Shown in pieces: positions 1-8,222 of a stretch of 28,061 nt of DNA; the stretch's first letter is position 1, and each line of letters starts with the position of its first letter. The position numbers and the translations under genes were made by a program. The notes under the pieces are model-generated. The model did not search any database and had not been told where the DNA came from. It was given only the letters and a program-made list of their open reading frames with translations. The DNA lies in the NCBI GenBank assembly GCA_934307335.1, contig CAKRCL010000017.1, positions 1 to 28,061 of the forward strand. Direction: 5' to 3'. The stretch is from an uncultured Dorea sp. (GTDB lineage: Bacteria; Bacillota; Clostridia; Lachnospirales; Lachnospiraceae).

Positions 1-71
1 GGAAAGCAGAAGTTGGAATTAAAGATGCGTTTGAAAGAATGATAAATAGCATGAGGTGTTCAAAATGTTAA
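1..71 (+). CDS. Possible C-terminal tail of an upstream gene (partial)
   Basis: The frame starting at base 3 stays open from the window edge to a TAA at 69-71 and would encode a 22-residue tail ending in ...RMINSMRCSKC. It overlaps the start of the next gene by a few bases, as expected of tightly packed operon genes. The other two forward frames stop sooner. Nothing in this fragment identifies a family, and it could be chance. Confidence 0.35.
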   Translation, partial: KAEVGIKDAFERMINSMRCSKC

Positions 72-1063
72 AACAAAGAGATGCAATGATGGATAATTTG
101 AAAGCATTATTGCTATTTTGTGTAGCTTTCGGACATACGTTAGATGTATATAAAGGGGCAGGCGGGATAGAACTGTATCTTATGAAATACATTTACTTAT
201 TTCACATGCCACTTTTTGCATTTATCACTGGATATTTTACTAAAAATCTAGATAAGGCGAGGGAAAATGCCGTGGAAAAATGCCTTACTCCATATCTAGT
301 TTTTCAAGGTATTTATGTGATTATGGCAAATATGATGATAAAGCTTGGACTGGCTGCATTTAATAGCAATGTATTTAATAGTTCAATAATCGTTCCGTCA
401 TCAGCTTTTTATTATTTGCTCGCAGTGTTTTTTTGGAAAATGTTTGCAAAAGATATCATGAAGTTGAGATGTCCTTTGATAATATCAATTTTATTAGGAG
501 AAGTTATTAGTCTTACACAAATGGATGAATTTCATATCGGATATGGAGCAGTGTTTTCTCTACTTCCATTTTTCGTTATGGGAGTATTATGTGACAGTGA
601 GTTTATAAAGAAAATTCGAAATATCCCTAAGGTTGTTGCTGTGATAATTTTAATGTTAGGAATATTGCCAGCAGTTTATCTTCCATACGCAATTCATAGT
701 GTGAGAATGACCTATTCTTCTGTTGGTTTCGGAAATCTTGAAGGCATGGCTTATCGATTACTCTATTATGTAATTGCAATGCTTATGGGAATGGCATTGA
801 TTTGCTTGATGTCGGAGAAGAAAAATATATTTACGAACATTGGAAAATCATCTATTTTGGTATATGCGGGATCTACTTTTTTAGCACCACACGGATATGT
901 TTTGCTGGATAAGTTATTATCATTATCGAGTCATCGAATAGTGAATTTAGTAGGAATGATTGTATATTGCGTATGTGTTGTATTGTTCTGCTCTACCCCT
1001 GTGTTCTTACAATGGTATAATTATGTAATAAATATGATAAATAAATGGATAGTGAAAAGGTGA
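65..1063 (+). CDS. Acyltransferase 3 family membrane protein
   Basis: This is an integral membrane protein of about 332 residues with roughly ten hydrophobic segments. The N-terminal stretch has the acyltransferase-3 pattern: an Asp-Asn-Leu-Lys run (about residues 10-13), then a helix ending in FGH with the probable catalytic histidine near residue 24, then a second segment reading FHMPLFAFITGYF. Family members move acetyl or other acyl groups onto sugars at the membrane, so modification of the surface polymer made by this locus is the natural inference. I chose ATG at 65 over the in-frame GTG at 56 because GAGGTG at 53-58 is well spaced for the ATG and overlaps the GTG. A glycosyltransferase follows seven bases after the stop. 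The acyl donor and acceptor cannot be told from sequence. Confidence 0.85.
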   Translation: MLKQRDAMMDNLKALLLFCVAFGHTLDVYKGAGGIELYLMKYIYLFHMPLFAFITGYFTKNLDKARENAVEKCLTPYLVFQGIYVIMANMMIKLGLAAFNSNVFNSSIIVPSSAFYYLLAVFFWKMFAKDIMKLRCPLIISILLGEVISLTQMDEFHIGYGAVFSLLPFFVMGVLCDSEFIKKIRNIPKVVAVIILMLGILPAVYLPYAIHSVRMTYSSVGFGNLEGMAYRLLYYVIAMLMGMALICLMSEKKNIFTNIGKSSILVYAGSTFLAPHGYVLLDKLLSLSSHRIVNLVGMIVYCVCVVLFCSTPVFLQWYNYVINMINKWIVKR

Positions 1064-1069
1064 TAAATT

Positions 1070-1867
1070 ATGGAAAAGCATACATTTGCTATATGCGCAT
1101 ATAAAGAAAGTCCATATTTGGAAGAATGTATAAAATCTTTGAAAAGTCAGACCGTGAAAAGTAATATTATTATTGTTACATCAACACCGAATCAGTTTAT
1201 TTCTGATTTGTCAGAGAAATATCATTTGCCATATTTTGTGAATATGGGCGAAGGTGGCATTACGCAGGATTGGAATTTTGGGTATAAATGTGCAAAAGAA
1301 AAATATGGAAGTGAATTAGTTACAATTGCACATCAAGATGATATATACGAAAAAAATTATTTAGAAGATATGTATGCGTGCATAAACAATTCAAAAAAAC
1401 CACTGATATTTTTTGGGGATTATTATGAGATACGTGAGAATAAAAGAGTTTCCAGAAATAAATTATTAATGGTCAAAAGAACGATGTTATTACCATTGAG
1501 AATAAAAATATTTCAGAGATCGAAATGGATTCGTAGAAGAATTCTTTCATTTGGGTCTCCGATATGTTGTCCATCTGTCACTTTTGCAGTTAATAATCTG
1601 CCGGAAGTTGTATTTGAAAATCATTATCGTGCATGTGAAGATTGGGAAGCTTGGGAGAAGATTTCCAGAATAAAAGGAGATTTTCTATATTTTCCTAAGT
1701 TATTGATGGGACACAGAATACATAATGAGTCTGAGACAACTGCGGCAATTGGTGATAATAAACGGACAAAAGAAGAATTTGAGATGTTTTGTAAATTTTG
1801 GCCCAAATCAATTGCCAGAATTATATTGAAACAGTATTCGAAGAGTCAGAAGTTTAATCAATTGTAA
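1070..1867 (+). CDS. Glycosyltransferase family 2 (GT-A fold)
   Basis: The protein is a soluble 265-residue glycosyltransferase. The N-terminus (FAICAYKESPYLEECIKSL, about residues 6-24) is the first beta strand and helix of a GT2 nucleotide-binding domain. HQDD at about 88-91 is the metal-binding DxD-type motif, and CEDWEAWEK around 189-197 has the acidic residues expected of the catalytic base region. It acts at the cytoplasmic membrane face on a nucleotide-sugar donor. It lies seven bases after the acyltransferase and 17 bases before the next GT2, so these genes are probably one transcript. The basic stretch at about 130-157 could contact the membrane. Donor and linkage are unknown. Confidence 0.88.
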   Translation: MEKHTFAICAYKESPYLEECIKSLKSQTVKSNIIIVTSTPNQFISDLSEKYHLPYFVNMGEGGITQDWNFGYKCAKEKYGSELVTIAHQDDIYEKNYLEDMYACINNSKKPLIFFGDYYEIRENKRVSRNKLLMVKRTMLLPLRIKIFQRSKWIRRRILSFGSPICCPSVTFAVNNLPEVVFENHYRACEDWEAWEKISRIKGDFLYFPKLLMGHRIHNESETTAAIGDNKRTKEEFEMFCKFWPKSIARIILKQYSKSQKFNQL

Positions 1868-1884
1868 AAACAGGAGCAGTTTGT

Positions 1885-2577
1885 ATGAAAAAATTGATAA
1901 TTATACCAGCGTATAATGAGGCTGAAAATATTGTAAAAACAGTTGAGCAGATTAAGGAGAAAGCACCGGATTTTGATTATATAATTATTAATGACTGTTC
2001 TGTTGATCATACTTTGTCTATTTGTAGAAGACACCATTATAATGTGATAAATCTGCCGATTAATCTTGGAATCGGAGGAGCAGTACAGACTGGATATTTA
2101 TATGCATATGAAAATGATTATGATATTGCAGTTCAAGTAGATGGAGATGGTCAGCATGATCCGGAATTTTTAAAGAAGATGTCAACATATTTTGATAAAT
2201 CAGATGTAGATATGGTGATAGGTTCTAGATTTATAGAAAAGAATGGATTTCAATCATCCCCAATAAGGCGTATAGGAATTACTTTTTTTTCAGTATTGAT
2301 AAGAATGTTGACAGGAAAAATAATCACAGATCCGACATCAGGACTTAGGATGGTTGGAAAAAAAGGAATTGAATTATTTGCGAGAGAATATCCAAAGGAT
2401 TATCCTGAACCAGAAACAATTGTAGCCATGTTAAAAAGGAATTGCAATATTATAGAGATTCCTGTTGTTATGCGGGAGCGAGAAGGTGGAGTGTCATCTA
2501 TTTCTATGAAGAAATCCATTTATTACATGGTAAAAGTAACAATGGCAATTTTGATTGAAAAAATTAGGAAGTATTAA
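1885..2577 (+). CDS. DPM1-like polyprenyl-phosphate glycosyltransferase (GT2)
   Basis: This 230-residue protein resembles dolichol-phosphate mannose synthase and GacI-type enzymes, which load one sugar onto undecaprenyl phosphate at the inner membrane face. Visible motifs are PAYNE (8-12), INDCS near 35-39, DGDGQHDP (86-93, the metal-binding DxD) and TDPTSG (148-153). It has no C-terminal membrane helices, so it probably depends on the small membrane protein encoded four bases downstream. In streptococci the GacI/GacJ pair works this way: a DPM1-like GT2 is stimulated by a DUF2304 partner. The product would be a lipid-linked monosaccharide for a GT-C enzyme. The sugar (glucose, GlcNAc or other) cannot be read from the sequence. 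Confidence 0.9.
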   Translation: MKKLIIIPAYNEAENIVKTVEQIKEKAPDFDYIIINDCSVDHTLSICRRHHYNVINLPINLGIGGAVQTGYLYAYENDYDIAVQVDGDGQHDPEFLKKMSTYFDKSDVDMVIGSRFIEKNGFQSSPIRRIGITFFSVLIRMLTGKIITDPTSGLRMVGKKGIELFAREYPKDYPEPETIVAMLKRNCNIIEIPVVMREREGGVSSISMKKSIYYMVKVTMAILIEKIRKY

Positions 2578-2580
2578 AAG

Positions 2581-2955
2581 ATGAGTATAAAAATTCAAAT
2601 AATTATCGCAGCGCTTGTGATTAGTGCATTGATTGTAATTATTAATATGATAAGAAAGAAGAGATTAGAATTAAGCTATGCATTATCATGGCTTTTGGTA
2701 GGGGCAGGAATACTTGTTTTAGACTTGTTTCCACAATTAATACGGATACTTTCTACTGAATTGGGAATTGCGAGCCCTGTGAATATGCTGTTCTTTTTTG
2801 GATTCTGCTTTTCTCTTATCATTATTTTTGTGTTGACAGTTGCGGTTTCAAGATTATCTGTCAAAATAAAACAACTGGCACAGCAAGTTGCAATATATGA
2901 AAAAAAACGAGAAAATACAAATCGTAATTTAAAAAAGGAGCAAGAGTGTGAATAA
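2581..2955 (+). CDS. DUF2304 small membrane protein (GacJ-like)
   Basis: A 124-residue membrane protein with three hydrophobic segments (roughly 4-22, 33-52 and 66-90), followed by a short coiled-coil-like basic and acidic tail. The size, topology and the RKKRLELSYALSWLL region match the DUF2304 family. Its position directly between a DPM1-like GT2 and a large multi-spanning protein fits the streptococcal GacJ role of a membrane partner that activates or anchors the GT2. Its stop codon overlaps the GTG start of the next gene by eight bases, which implies coupled translation. Family assignment rests on motif memory and context. Confidence 0.82.
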   Translation: MSIKIQIIIAALVISALIVIINMIRKKRLELSYALSWLLVGAGILVLDLFPQLIRILSTELGIASPVNMLFFFGFCFSLIIIFVLTVAVSRLSVKIKQLAQQVAIYEKKRENTNRNLKKEQECE

Positions 2956-4927
2956 GAAAAAAAATCTTAAAATACAGGTGATGTCTGTCGTAATAATTGT
3001 TCTGTTTTTAATTGCAATGTGTGTTTCATATAAAACATTATGGGTAAAAAAAATGCAAAACCCATGGGCGGCTATAACAGTTGCACATTCAGATAATTAT
3101 TTGGGAGAAAAAAAATATATTACTTTGCAGAATGGACAGACAGTCAGTCAAAAAATACCGATGGTCAGCAATAACTTTTCTGGATTTGCAATTAAATTTG
3201 CAAATGTTAGGAGAGATATGGAAGGGACTATAGAAATTGAGCTTTATGATTCTAAAAATCAACTGGTACAAAACTGGAAATTAGATTGTCAGAGCATTTC
3301 AGGAGATGGTTATTGTAATATTTTGCTTGAAAATGTGCAACAGGTTCAGGTTGGAGATTATTACCAGATTAAAATAATTCCAATGCTTACAGATGGAACA
3401 GCTCCGGAACTTGAATTATATCAATGTTCAGAAGTGTCAGGAAAAGTAGAGGTTGCAGGTGAAAAGTATGCGTATTCACTTTCATATAAATTGTTTGATG
3501 GAGATCAGCAATCTTTAAAATACTTAATGTTGGCTATTGTGGCAGTGGCAGTTATTGGTGTAATTGTATTGAATATTACAATGAAAAAAAATCAGATTGC
3601 ACTTTCATTTGTTGGAATGTGTTTTTTAATTGGAAGCATTTATATTTTTGTGATTCCACCATTTGCAGTTCCAGATGAAGGATCTCACATAGTATCGGTC
3701 TATGCAAAAAGTAGTACATTATTGGGAAAAGAAGTATTAGATGAAAATGGATGGGTAATTGGAGATCCAGACATGGGTATTTATTGTGGCAGAGAAATAT
3801 ATCCGACTGCATCATCCTATATCCGGTATATGAAAGGAGCGTTGGGAAAAACAGAAAATGTAACAAATTCTAAATGCAGTTTGAAAGATCCATTACCTGT
3901 TAAATCAGTGGGATATATACCGCAGATTCTTGGTGTGAGTCTGGGCCGTATCATTGGAATGGGCGGAGAACAGATTTTATTACTGGGTAGATTATTTGCT
4001 CTATTATGGTATTGTTTTATTATGTATTGCGCTATTTCTATTGCTCCGATTAAGAAAATGTGCTTTTTCATCATCGGATTACTGCCGATGACAATACAAC
4101 AGATAGCATCATTTAGTTATGATTCTGTTTTGTTGGGATGTTGCTTTTTATTAATAGCATATTTGTTTAAATTGATATTCGATGATAAAAAGATTTGTGT
4201 AAAAGATATACTTATTGTAAGTGTGTTGGCTTTGATAATCGGAATGATAAAATATGTATATCTTCCAATATTAGCATTGGCGATTCTAATACCGAAAGAA
4301 AAATTTTCTGTTAAATTTAATAAAAGAAAAGTGATTGGTTTTACTACATCAGTTCTTGTAAGTATTCCTATAATAGAAAAATTGACTGTGGTTGTACAAG
4401 CTGCGGAGCAGTATGGAAAGTTGAGACCGGATGGCTTGTATCAGTACACGATAGCATATGTACTTCATAACTTGGGAGACACAGTCCTTGTGGGAATCAG
4501 AACCATTTTAGAAAATACTTCTTTTTATATAGAATCTATGATAGCTGGTCCTCTTGGCTGGGTTGATATTCGAATTCCGGGAGTTATTATATGGGGATTT
4601 GTGATTCTTTTATTAATTAGTTCATTTTTTGATACGAAAGAACATATGCTGCCTCAGAAAGTAATGGTTAGTTGTGCTGTTATTACATGCATTATTAGTG
4701 CACTTGTATTAGCAGCCATGCTGATAAGTTACACTTATATCGGTTCTGATGTAATTAATGGAGTTCAGGGAAGATATTTCTTACCTGTATTACCACTGGC
4801 ATTATGTTTGATTCAGAACAAGAATGTTATAGTAAAACAGAGTATAGATAAAGAAGTGATGTTACTTGTATATGCATTGCAGTTGTATACAATATGGAAT
4901 ATCACAACTTATGTTGTTTCCAGATAG
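2948..4927 (+). CDS. DUF2142 / GT-C-like polytopic membrane protein
   Basis: A 659-residue membrane protein. After one N-terminal helix (about 10-27) comes an extracytoplasmic beta-rich region (about 30-190), then some ten or more membrane helices. The segment PPFAVPDEGSH (about 237-247), at the end of a helix, matches the start of DUF2142 proteins and resembles the first-loop acidic motif of GT-C glycosyltransferases. With the two genes before it, it likely takes a sugar from a polyprenyl-phosphate carrier and adds it to the polymer outside the membrane, as GacL does. The GTG start is supported by AAGGAG about seven bases upstream. Its beta-rich domain shares an FSGFxIK motif with the protein at 6578-7216. 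Activity and acceptor are inferred. Confidence 0.8.
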   Translation: MNKKKNLKIQVMSVVIIVLFLIAMCVSYKTLWVKKMQNPWAAITVAHSDNYLGEKKYITLQNGQTVSQKIPMVSNNFSGFAIKFANVRRDMEGTIEIELYDSKNQLVQNWKLDCQSISGDGYCNILLENVQQVQVGDYYQIKIIPMLTDGTAPELELYQCSEVSGKVEVAGEKYAYSLSYKLFDGDQQSLKYLMLAIVAVAVIGVIVLNITMKKNQIALSFVGMCFLIGSIYIFVIPPFAVPDEGSHIVSVYAKSSTLLGKEVLDENGWVIGDPDMGIYCGREIYPTASSYIRYMKGALGKTENVTNSKCSLKDPLPVKSVGYIPQILGVSLGRIIGMGGEQILLLGRLFALLWYCFIMYCAISIAPIKKMCFFIIGLLPMTIQQIASFSYDSVLLGCCFLLIAYLFKLIFDDKKICVKDILIVSVLALIIGMIKYVYLPILALAILIPKEKFSVKFNKRKVIGFTTSVLVSIPIIEKLTVVVQAAEQYGKLRPDGLYQYTIAYVLHNLGDTVLVGIRTILENTSFYIESMIAGPLGWVDIRIPGVIIWGFVILLLISSFFDTKEHMLPQKVMVSCAVITCIISALVLAAMLISYTYIGSDVINGVQGRYFLPVLPLALCLIQNKNVIVKQSIDKEVMLLVYALQLYTIWNITTYVVSR

Positions 4928-4946
4928 AACTTCAATGGATAAAAGC

Positions 4947-4975
4947 TTGCGAATAAAAAGAAGAAATGCTATAAT
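4947..4975 (+). promoter_or_regulatory. Sigma-A-type promoter for the ABC exporter unit
   Basis: TTGCGA at 4947-4952 and TATAAT at 4970-4975 are separated by exactly 17 bases. This is the only gap of note between genes at 65-4927 and the exporter genes, so it probably starts a separate transcript covering 5018-10371. AAAGGAG at 5006-5012 is the ribosome binding site of the first gene. Confidence 0.7.
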
Positions 4976-5017
4976 AGCCAAAGTATTTGTATAGAAGAGG
5001 GTAATAAAGGAGATTCC

Positions 5018-5794
5018 ATGTCACGATATTTAGAGAATTTTAAAAAATTCCAACCATTATTATATGAATTGGTTGCAAGAGATGTAAAAATAAAATATCG
5101 AAAATCAGTTTTGGGAGTTTTATGGACGTTACTGAATCCGTTGCTTATGATGACTATTCTGTCTATTGTGTTTTCAAACTTGATGAAATTCGATGTACAG
5201 AATTATTCACTATATCTGCTTTCAGGACAGATTTTATTTAACTTTTACAATGAAGCGACTTCGGGTGCTATGAGTTCAATATATGGAAATGCGGCTTTAA
5301 TAAAAAAAGTGTATATTCCGAAATACTTGTTTGTTGTATCTAGAATTGCGTCGAGCACGATTAATATTTTGTCCTCTTTCTGTGCGCTGATTCTTGTTAT
5401 GCTGTTTACAAGACAGGAATTACATTTTTCAATGTTTTTAGTTGTAATTCCAATTGTTTATCTGATTATTTTTTCAACAGGTGTTGGACTGATACTTGCA
5501 GCGTTGACAGTAAAATTCCGGGATATTATGCATTTGTATACGGTATTCTTGACAGCTCTGATGTATTTAACTCCGGTTATCTATCCGATGAGTATGTTGC
5601 CGGGATGGGTATATAAGATTGTTTCTATTAATCCAATCACTATGATTATGACTATTTTCCGTAATGTGGTGATTTATAATACGATTCCGACATTACTTCA
5701 GTTTATGATTCCACTTGCGATTGTAATATTTACACTTTTTTTAGGATTGTGGGTGTTTTATAAAGAGCAGGATACATTTATTTTAAACTTATAG
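5018..5794 (+). CDS. ABC-2 polysaccharide exporter, permease subunit (Wzm/TagG/RgpC type)
   Basis: This 258-residue protein has six hydrophobic segments and an amphipathic N-terminal part reading LLYELVARDVKIKYRKSVLGVLWTLLNP, here split at about 14-41, which is typical of ABC-2 permeases for O-antigen, teichoic acid or rhamnan export. It should dimerise and pair with the ATPase encoded 17 bases downstream to carry an undecaprenyl-linked polymer across the membrane. The length is normal for the family. The conserved LTPVIYPMSMLPG region near 188-200 is also characteristic. The neighbours (rhamnosyltransferase-like enzymes, rml genes) suggest the cargo is a rhamnose-containing polymer. It starts the transcription unit after its own promoter. 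Confidence 0.93.
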   Translation: MSRYLENFKKFQPLLYELVARDVKIKYRKSVLGVLWTLLNPLLMMTILSIVFSNLMKFDVQNYSLYLLSGQILFNFYNEATSGAMSSIYGNAALIKKVYIPKYLFVVSRIASSTINILSSFCALILVMLFTRQELHFSMFLVVIPIVYLIIFSTGVGLILAALTVKFRDIMHLYTVFLTALMYLTPVIYPMSMLPGWVYKIVSINPITMIMTIFRNVVIYNTIPTLLQFMIPLAIVIFTLFLGLWVFYKEQDTFILNL

Positions 5795-5811
5795 TAGATG
5801 GGAGTTAGATT

Positions 5812-6567
5812 ATGGATCAAGATACAATTATAAAAGTAGACCATGTCTCGATGCAGTTTAATTTGTCCAGTGAAAAAGTGGACAGTATTAAAGAGTATTT
5901 TATCAAAAGAGTAAAAAATAATTTGAAATATGATGAATTCTGGGCTTTGAAAGACGTGAACTTTGAGGTGAAAAAAGGAGAATCGGTCGCATTAATCGGT
6001 TTGAATGGCTGTGGAAAGAGTACACTTCTGAAGGTAATTGCAGGAGTATTGAAACCAACAATCGGAAAAGTAACTGTTGCAGGTTCGATTGCTCCGATGA
6101 TAGAACTTGGTGCAGGATTTGATATGGATTTGACTGCGCGAGAGAATGTTTATTTGAATGGAGCTATTCTTGGATACAGAAGAGAACAGATGGACGAATA
6201 TTATGATGATTTGGTGGAATTTTCTGAATTAGAAGAATTTATGGATGTGCCGATTAAGAATTTTTCATCTGGTATGTTGGCACGATTGGCATTTTCAATT
6301 GCAACAATTGGAAAACCGGATATTCTGATTGTAGATGAAGTGTTGTCTGTTGGAGATTTTCGGTTCCAGGAAAAGTGTGAAAAGCGAATTCATGGTATGA
6401 TGAAAGAAGATACGACTATTTTATTTGTCTCTCATAGCATTGATCAGGTGAAAAAAATCTGTAAAAGAGCAATTTGGATTGAGAAAGGTCATATTCGTGA
6501 TGATGGACCAAGTGAAATTGTTGGAACAGAATTTGAGCGTGCTTATTATGCCGGAGAATTAGAATAG
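5812..6567 (+). CDS. ABC-2 polysaccharide exporter, ATPase subunit (Wzt/TagH/RgpD type)
   Basis: A 251-residue ATPase. Walker A is GLNGCGKST (63-71), the signature is the polysaccharide-exporter variant FSSGM (151-155), Walker B is ILIVDEVL (171-178), and the H-loop is SHS near 207-209. It powers export together with the upstream permease. The protein ends shortly after the nucleotide-binding domain, so it has no C-terminal carbohydrate-binding domain of the kind Wzt uses to recognise a capped O-antigen chain. Export may therefore not depend on a terminal cap, or recognition may rest with another protein such as the one encoded next. The stop codon lies about ten bases from the next start. 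Confidence 0.93.
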   Translation: MDQDTIIKVDHVSMQFNLSSEKVDSIKEYFIKRVKNNLKYDEFWALKDVNFEVKKGESVALIGLNGCGKSTLLKVIAGVLKPTIGKVTVAGSIAPMIELGAGFDMDLTARENVYLNGAILGYRREQMDEYYDDLVEFSELEEFMDVPIKNFSSGMLARLAFSIATIGKPDILIVDEVLSVGDFRFQEKCEKRIHGMMKEDTTILFVSHSIDQVKKICKRAIWIEKGHIRDDGPSEIVGTEFERAYYAGELE

Positions 6568-6577
6568 AAGGTTGAAA

Positions 6578-7216
6578 ATGATGAAAGCTATAAAAAAAGT
6601 ATTAATAGTTATTTTAATTATTGTGGCAGGGGTTGCCTATTCTTATGGAACATGGTCAAGAGCAATATTTAATACAAACATTGGGAGCTTGTCTTATGAA
6701 AAAACAGATTTTTTAACTACAGGATCTATTGTGGAACAGAATTTCGTGTGTGCAAGTAAAGGTTTTTCGGGATTTACAATCAAGCTTCTGAAACAGGACG
6801 GACAGCAACTTGGAGACTATGATTGGTCTGTTCAGGAAGTTGAGAGTGGGGATGTTATTGCAGAAGGAACAATTGGTGAAAAAGATACACAGACAAGATT
6901 GTTTCAGAGCAGTATGCCTCAAAAACAGGGAATGATTCAAGTGGAGATTCCACGTCAGGAGAATAGTAAGGGGAAAGAGTACAAGTTAACATTAAAAGCT
7001 ACAGAGATGCAGGATACAGAGTCTGCAGCTGTCTATATGACAGAAAAAGGAAACGTATCTAGCGAGTTGAAGGTGAATGGCGAAGTTGTCACTGACCGGG
7101 CTAGTATTGTGAAGGCTGACTGTAAGCGGTTCAATGTAGAGACATTTATTGTCTTTTTGGGAATCGGGGTATATCTCTGGGCTTTTATAAAATTCATGTA
7201 TAAGTTATTCAAATAG
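6578..7216 (+). CDS. Membrane-anchored extracytoplasmic beta-domain protein, function unknown
   Basis: I do not recognise this 212-residue protein. It has an N-terminal membrane helix (about 5-25), an extracytoplasmic region of roughly 160 residues that looks all-beta, and a second helix near the C-terminus (about 189-209), so both ends should be cytoplasmic. The motif GFSGFTIK (about 62-69) is matched by NFSGFAIK in the outer domain of the protein at 2948-4927, which suggests a shared fold. It sits between the exporter ATPase and a rhamnosyltransferase, so a role in export or chain handling outside the membrane is possible. ATG at 6578 is preferred to the in-frame TTG at 6572 because AAGG at 6568-6571 is correctly spaced for it. 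ATG at 6581 is a further option. Confidence 0.8.
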   Translation: MMKAIKKVLIVILIIVAGVAYSYGTWSRAIFNTNIGSLSYEKTDFLTTGSIVEQNFVCASKGFSGFTIKLLKQDGQQLGDYDWSVQEVESGDVIAEGTIGEKDTQTRLFQSSMPQKQGMIQVEIPRQENSKGKEYKLTLKATEMQDTESAAVYMTEKGNVSSELKVNGEVVTDRASIVKADCKRFNVETFIVFLGIGVYLWAFIKFMYKLFK

Positions 7217-7242
7217 AATAACTGACGAGAGGAGTATATACT

Positions 7243-8220
7243 GTGGATGTTACAATTGTAATTCCAACAAAAAATGCAGGAAAACTATTCGACAAAGTTT
7301 TACGAGAAGTATTTGCGCAGGAGACTACGTATGAGTATGAAGTTATTTGTGTAGATTCTGGCTCCAGTGATAATACGCTTGAGATTATCAAGAAGTATCC
7401 TTGCAAACTCTATGAAATTCCGGCATCTGAGTTTGGTCATGGAAAGACAAGAAATTACGGTGCATCAAAAGGAACGGGAGAATATATTATTTTTATTACC
7501 CAGGATGCAATGCCAGCTTCTAACACATGGCTTCAGAATTTTATTGATGCAATGAAATCAGATCCAGAAATTGTTGGAGGTTTTGGAATTCATTATCCTT
7601 ATCCAAATTGTAATGTGATAGACAAGAGAGATTTGTATTATCACTTTAAGAATTTTGGTGAGGATAATACAATATTCCAGTTGAATGATGGAAACAGAAA
7701 GAGATACCAGGAAGAAGAAGGATATAGACATCTGCTGTCATTTTTTTCGGATAATAATTCATGTGTGCGCAGAGATATATTTGAAAAGTATCCATATGAG
7801 GATGTGTCTTTTGCCGAGGATCAGATATGGGCAAAGCATATGATTGAATTAGGATATAAGAAGCTCTATTGTCCGTATGCACCGGTATATCATTCGCATA
7901 ACTATAAATTATCCACATATTTTATGAGATATTATGATGAATATAAAGGGTTATATTATCTGCAACATTATCAAATCTCAAAGACGTGGATAAAAATACC
8001 GTTGATGATAGCAAAGCATACTTTATCAGATGCAAAATACATTCGTCATCTTCAGATTGGTAAAAAAGAAAAGATATACTGGTTTGTGTATTCTATGTTC
8101 CGCAATTTCAGTCGGTATTGTGGAGGATACTTGGGAGGAAAATATGACAGTTATTCTCTGAGAAAACAAAGATGGCTTGACCATAAAATTTCTCAGCAAT
8201 ATAAACAAAGAAAGGCGTAG
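7243..8220 (+). CDS. Rhamnosyltransferase-like glycosyltransferase family 2
   Basis: A 325-residue GT2. Motifs include VIPTKNAGK (6-14), DSGSSDNT (38-45), EFGHGKTRN (63-71), TQDAMP (86-91, the metal-binding region) and EDQIWA followed by YHSHNYK in the catalytic half. The E-F-x-H-G-x-T-R-N pattern is common in bacterial rhamnosyltransferases, so it probably adds rhamnose from dTDP-rhamnose to the lipid-linked chain in the cytoplasm. The start is a GTG supported by AGAGGAG at 7228-7234. The gene at 19772-20689 is a paralogue with these motifs at the same residue numbers. The next gene begins two bases after its stop. Linkage specificity cannot be predicted. Confidence 0.85.
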   Translation: MDVTIVIPTKNAGKLFDKVLREVFAQETTYEYEVICVDSGSSDNTLEIIKKYPCKLYEIPASEFGHGKTRNYGASKGTGEYIIFITQDAMPASNTWLQNFIDAMKSDPEIVGGFGIHYPYPNCNVIDKRDLYYHFKNFGEDNTIFQLNDGNRKRYQEEEGYRHLLSFFSDNNSCVRRDIFEKYPYEDVSFAEDQIWAKHMIELGYKKLYCPYAPVYHSHNYKLSTYFMRYYDEYKGLYYLQHYQISKTWIKIPLMIAKHTLSDAKYIRHLQIGKKEKIYWFVYSMFRNFSRYCGGYLGGKYDSYSLRKQRWLDHKISQQYKQRKA

Positions 8221-8222
8221 AT

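Noticed and set aside
4990..5017. Riboswitch or structured leader before the exporter genes
   Set aside because: The leader after the promoter is only about 35 bases and shows no stem beyond the ribosome binding site.
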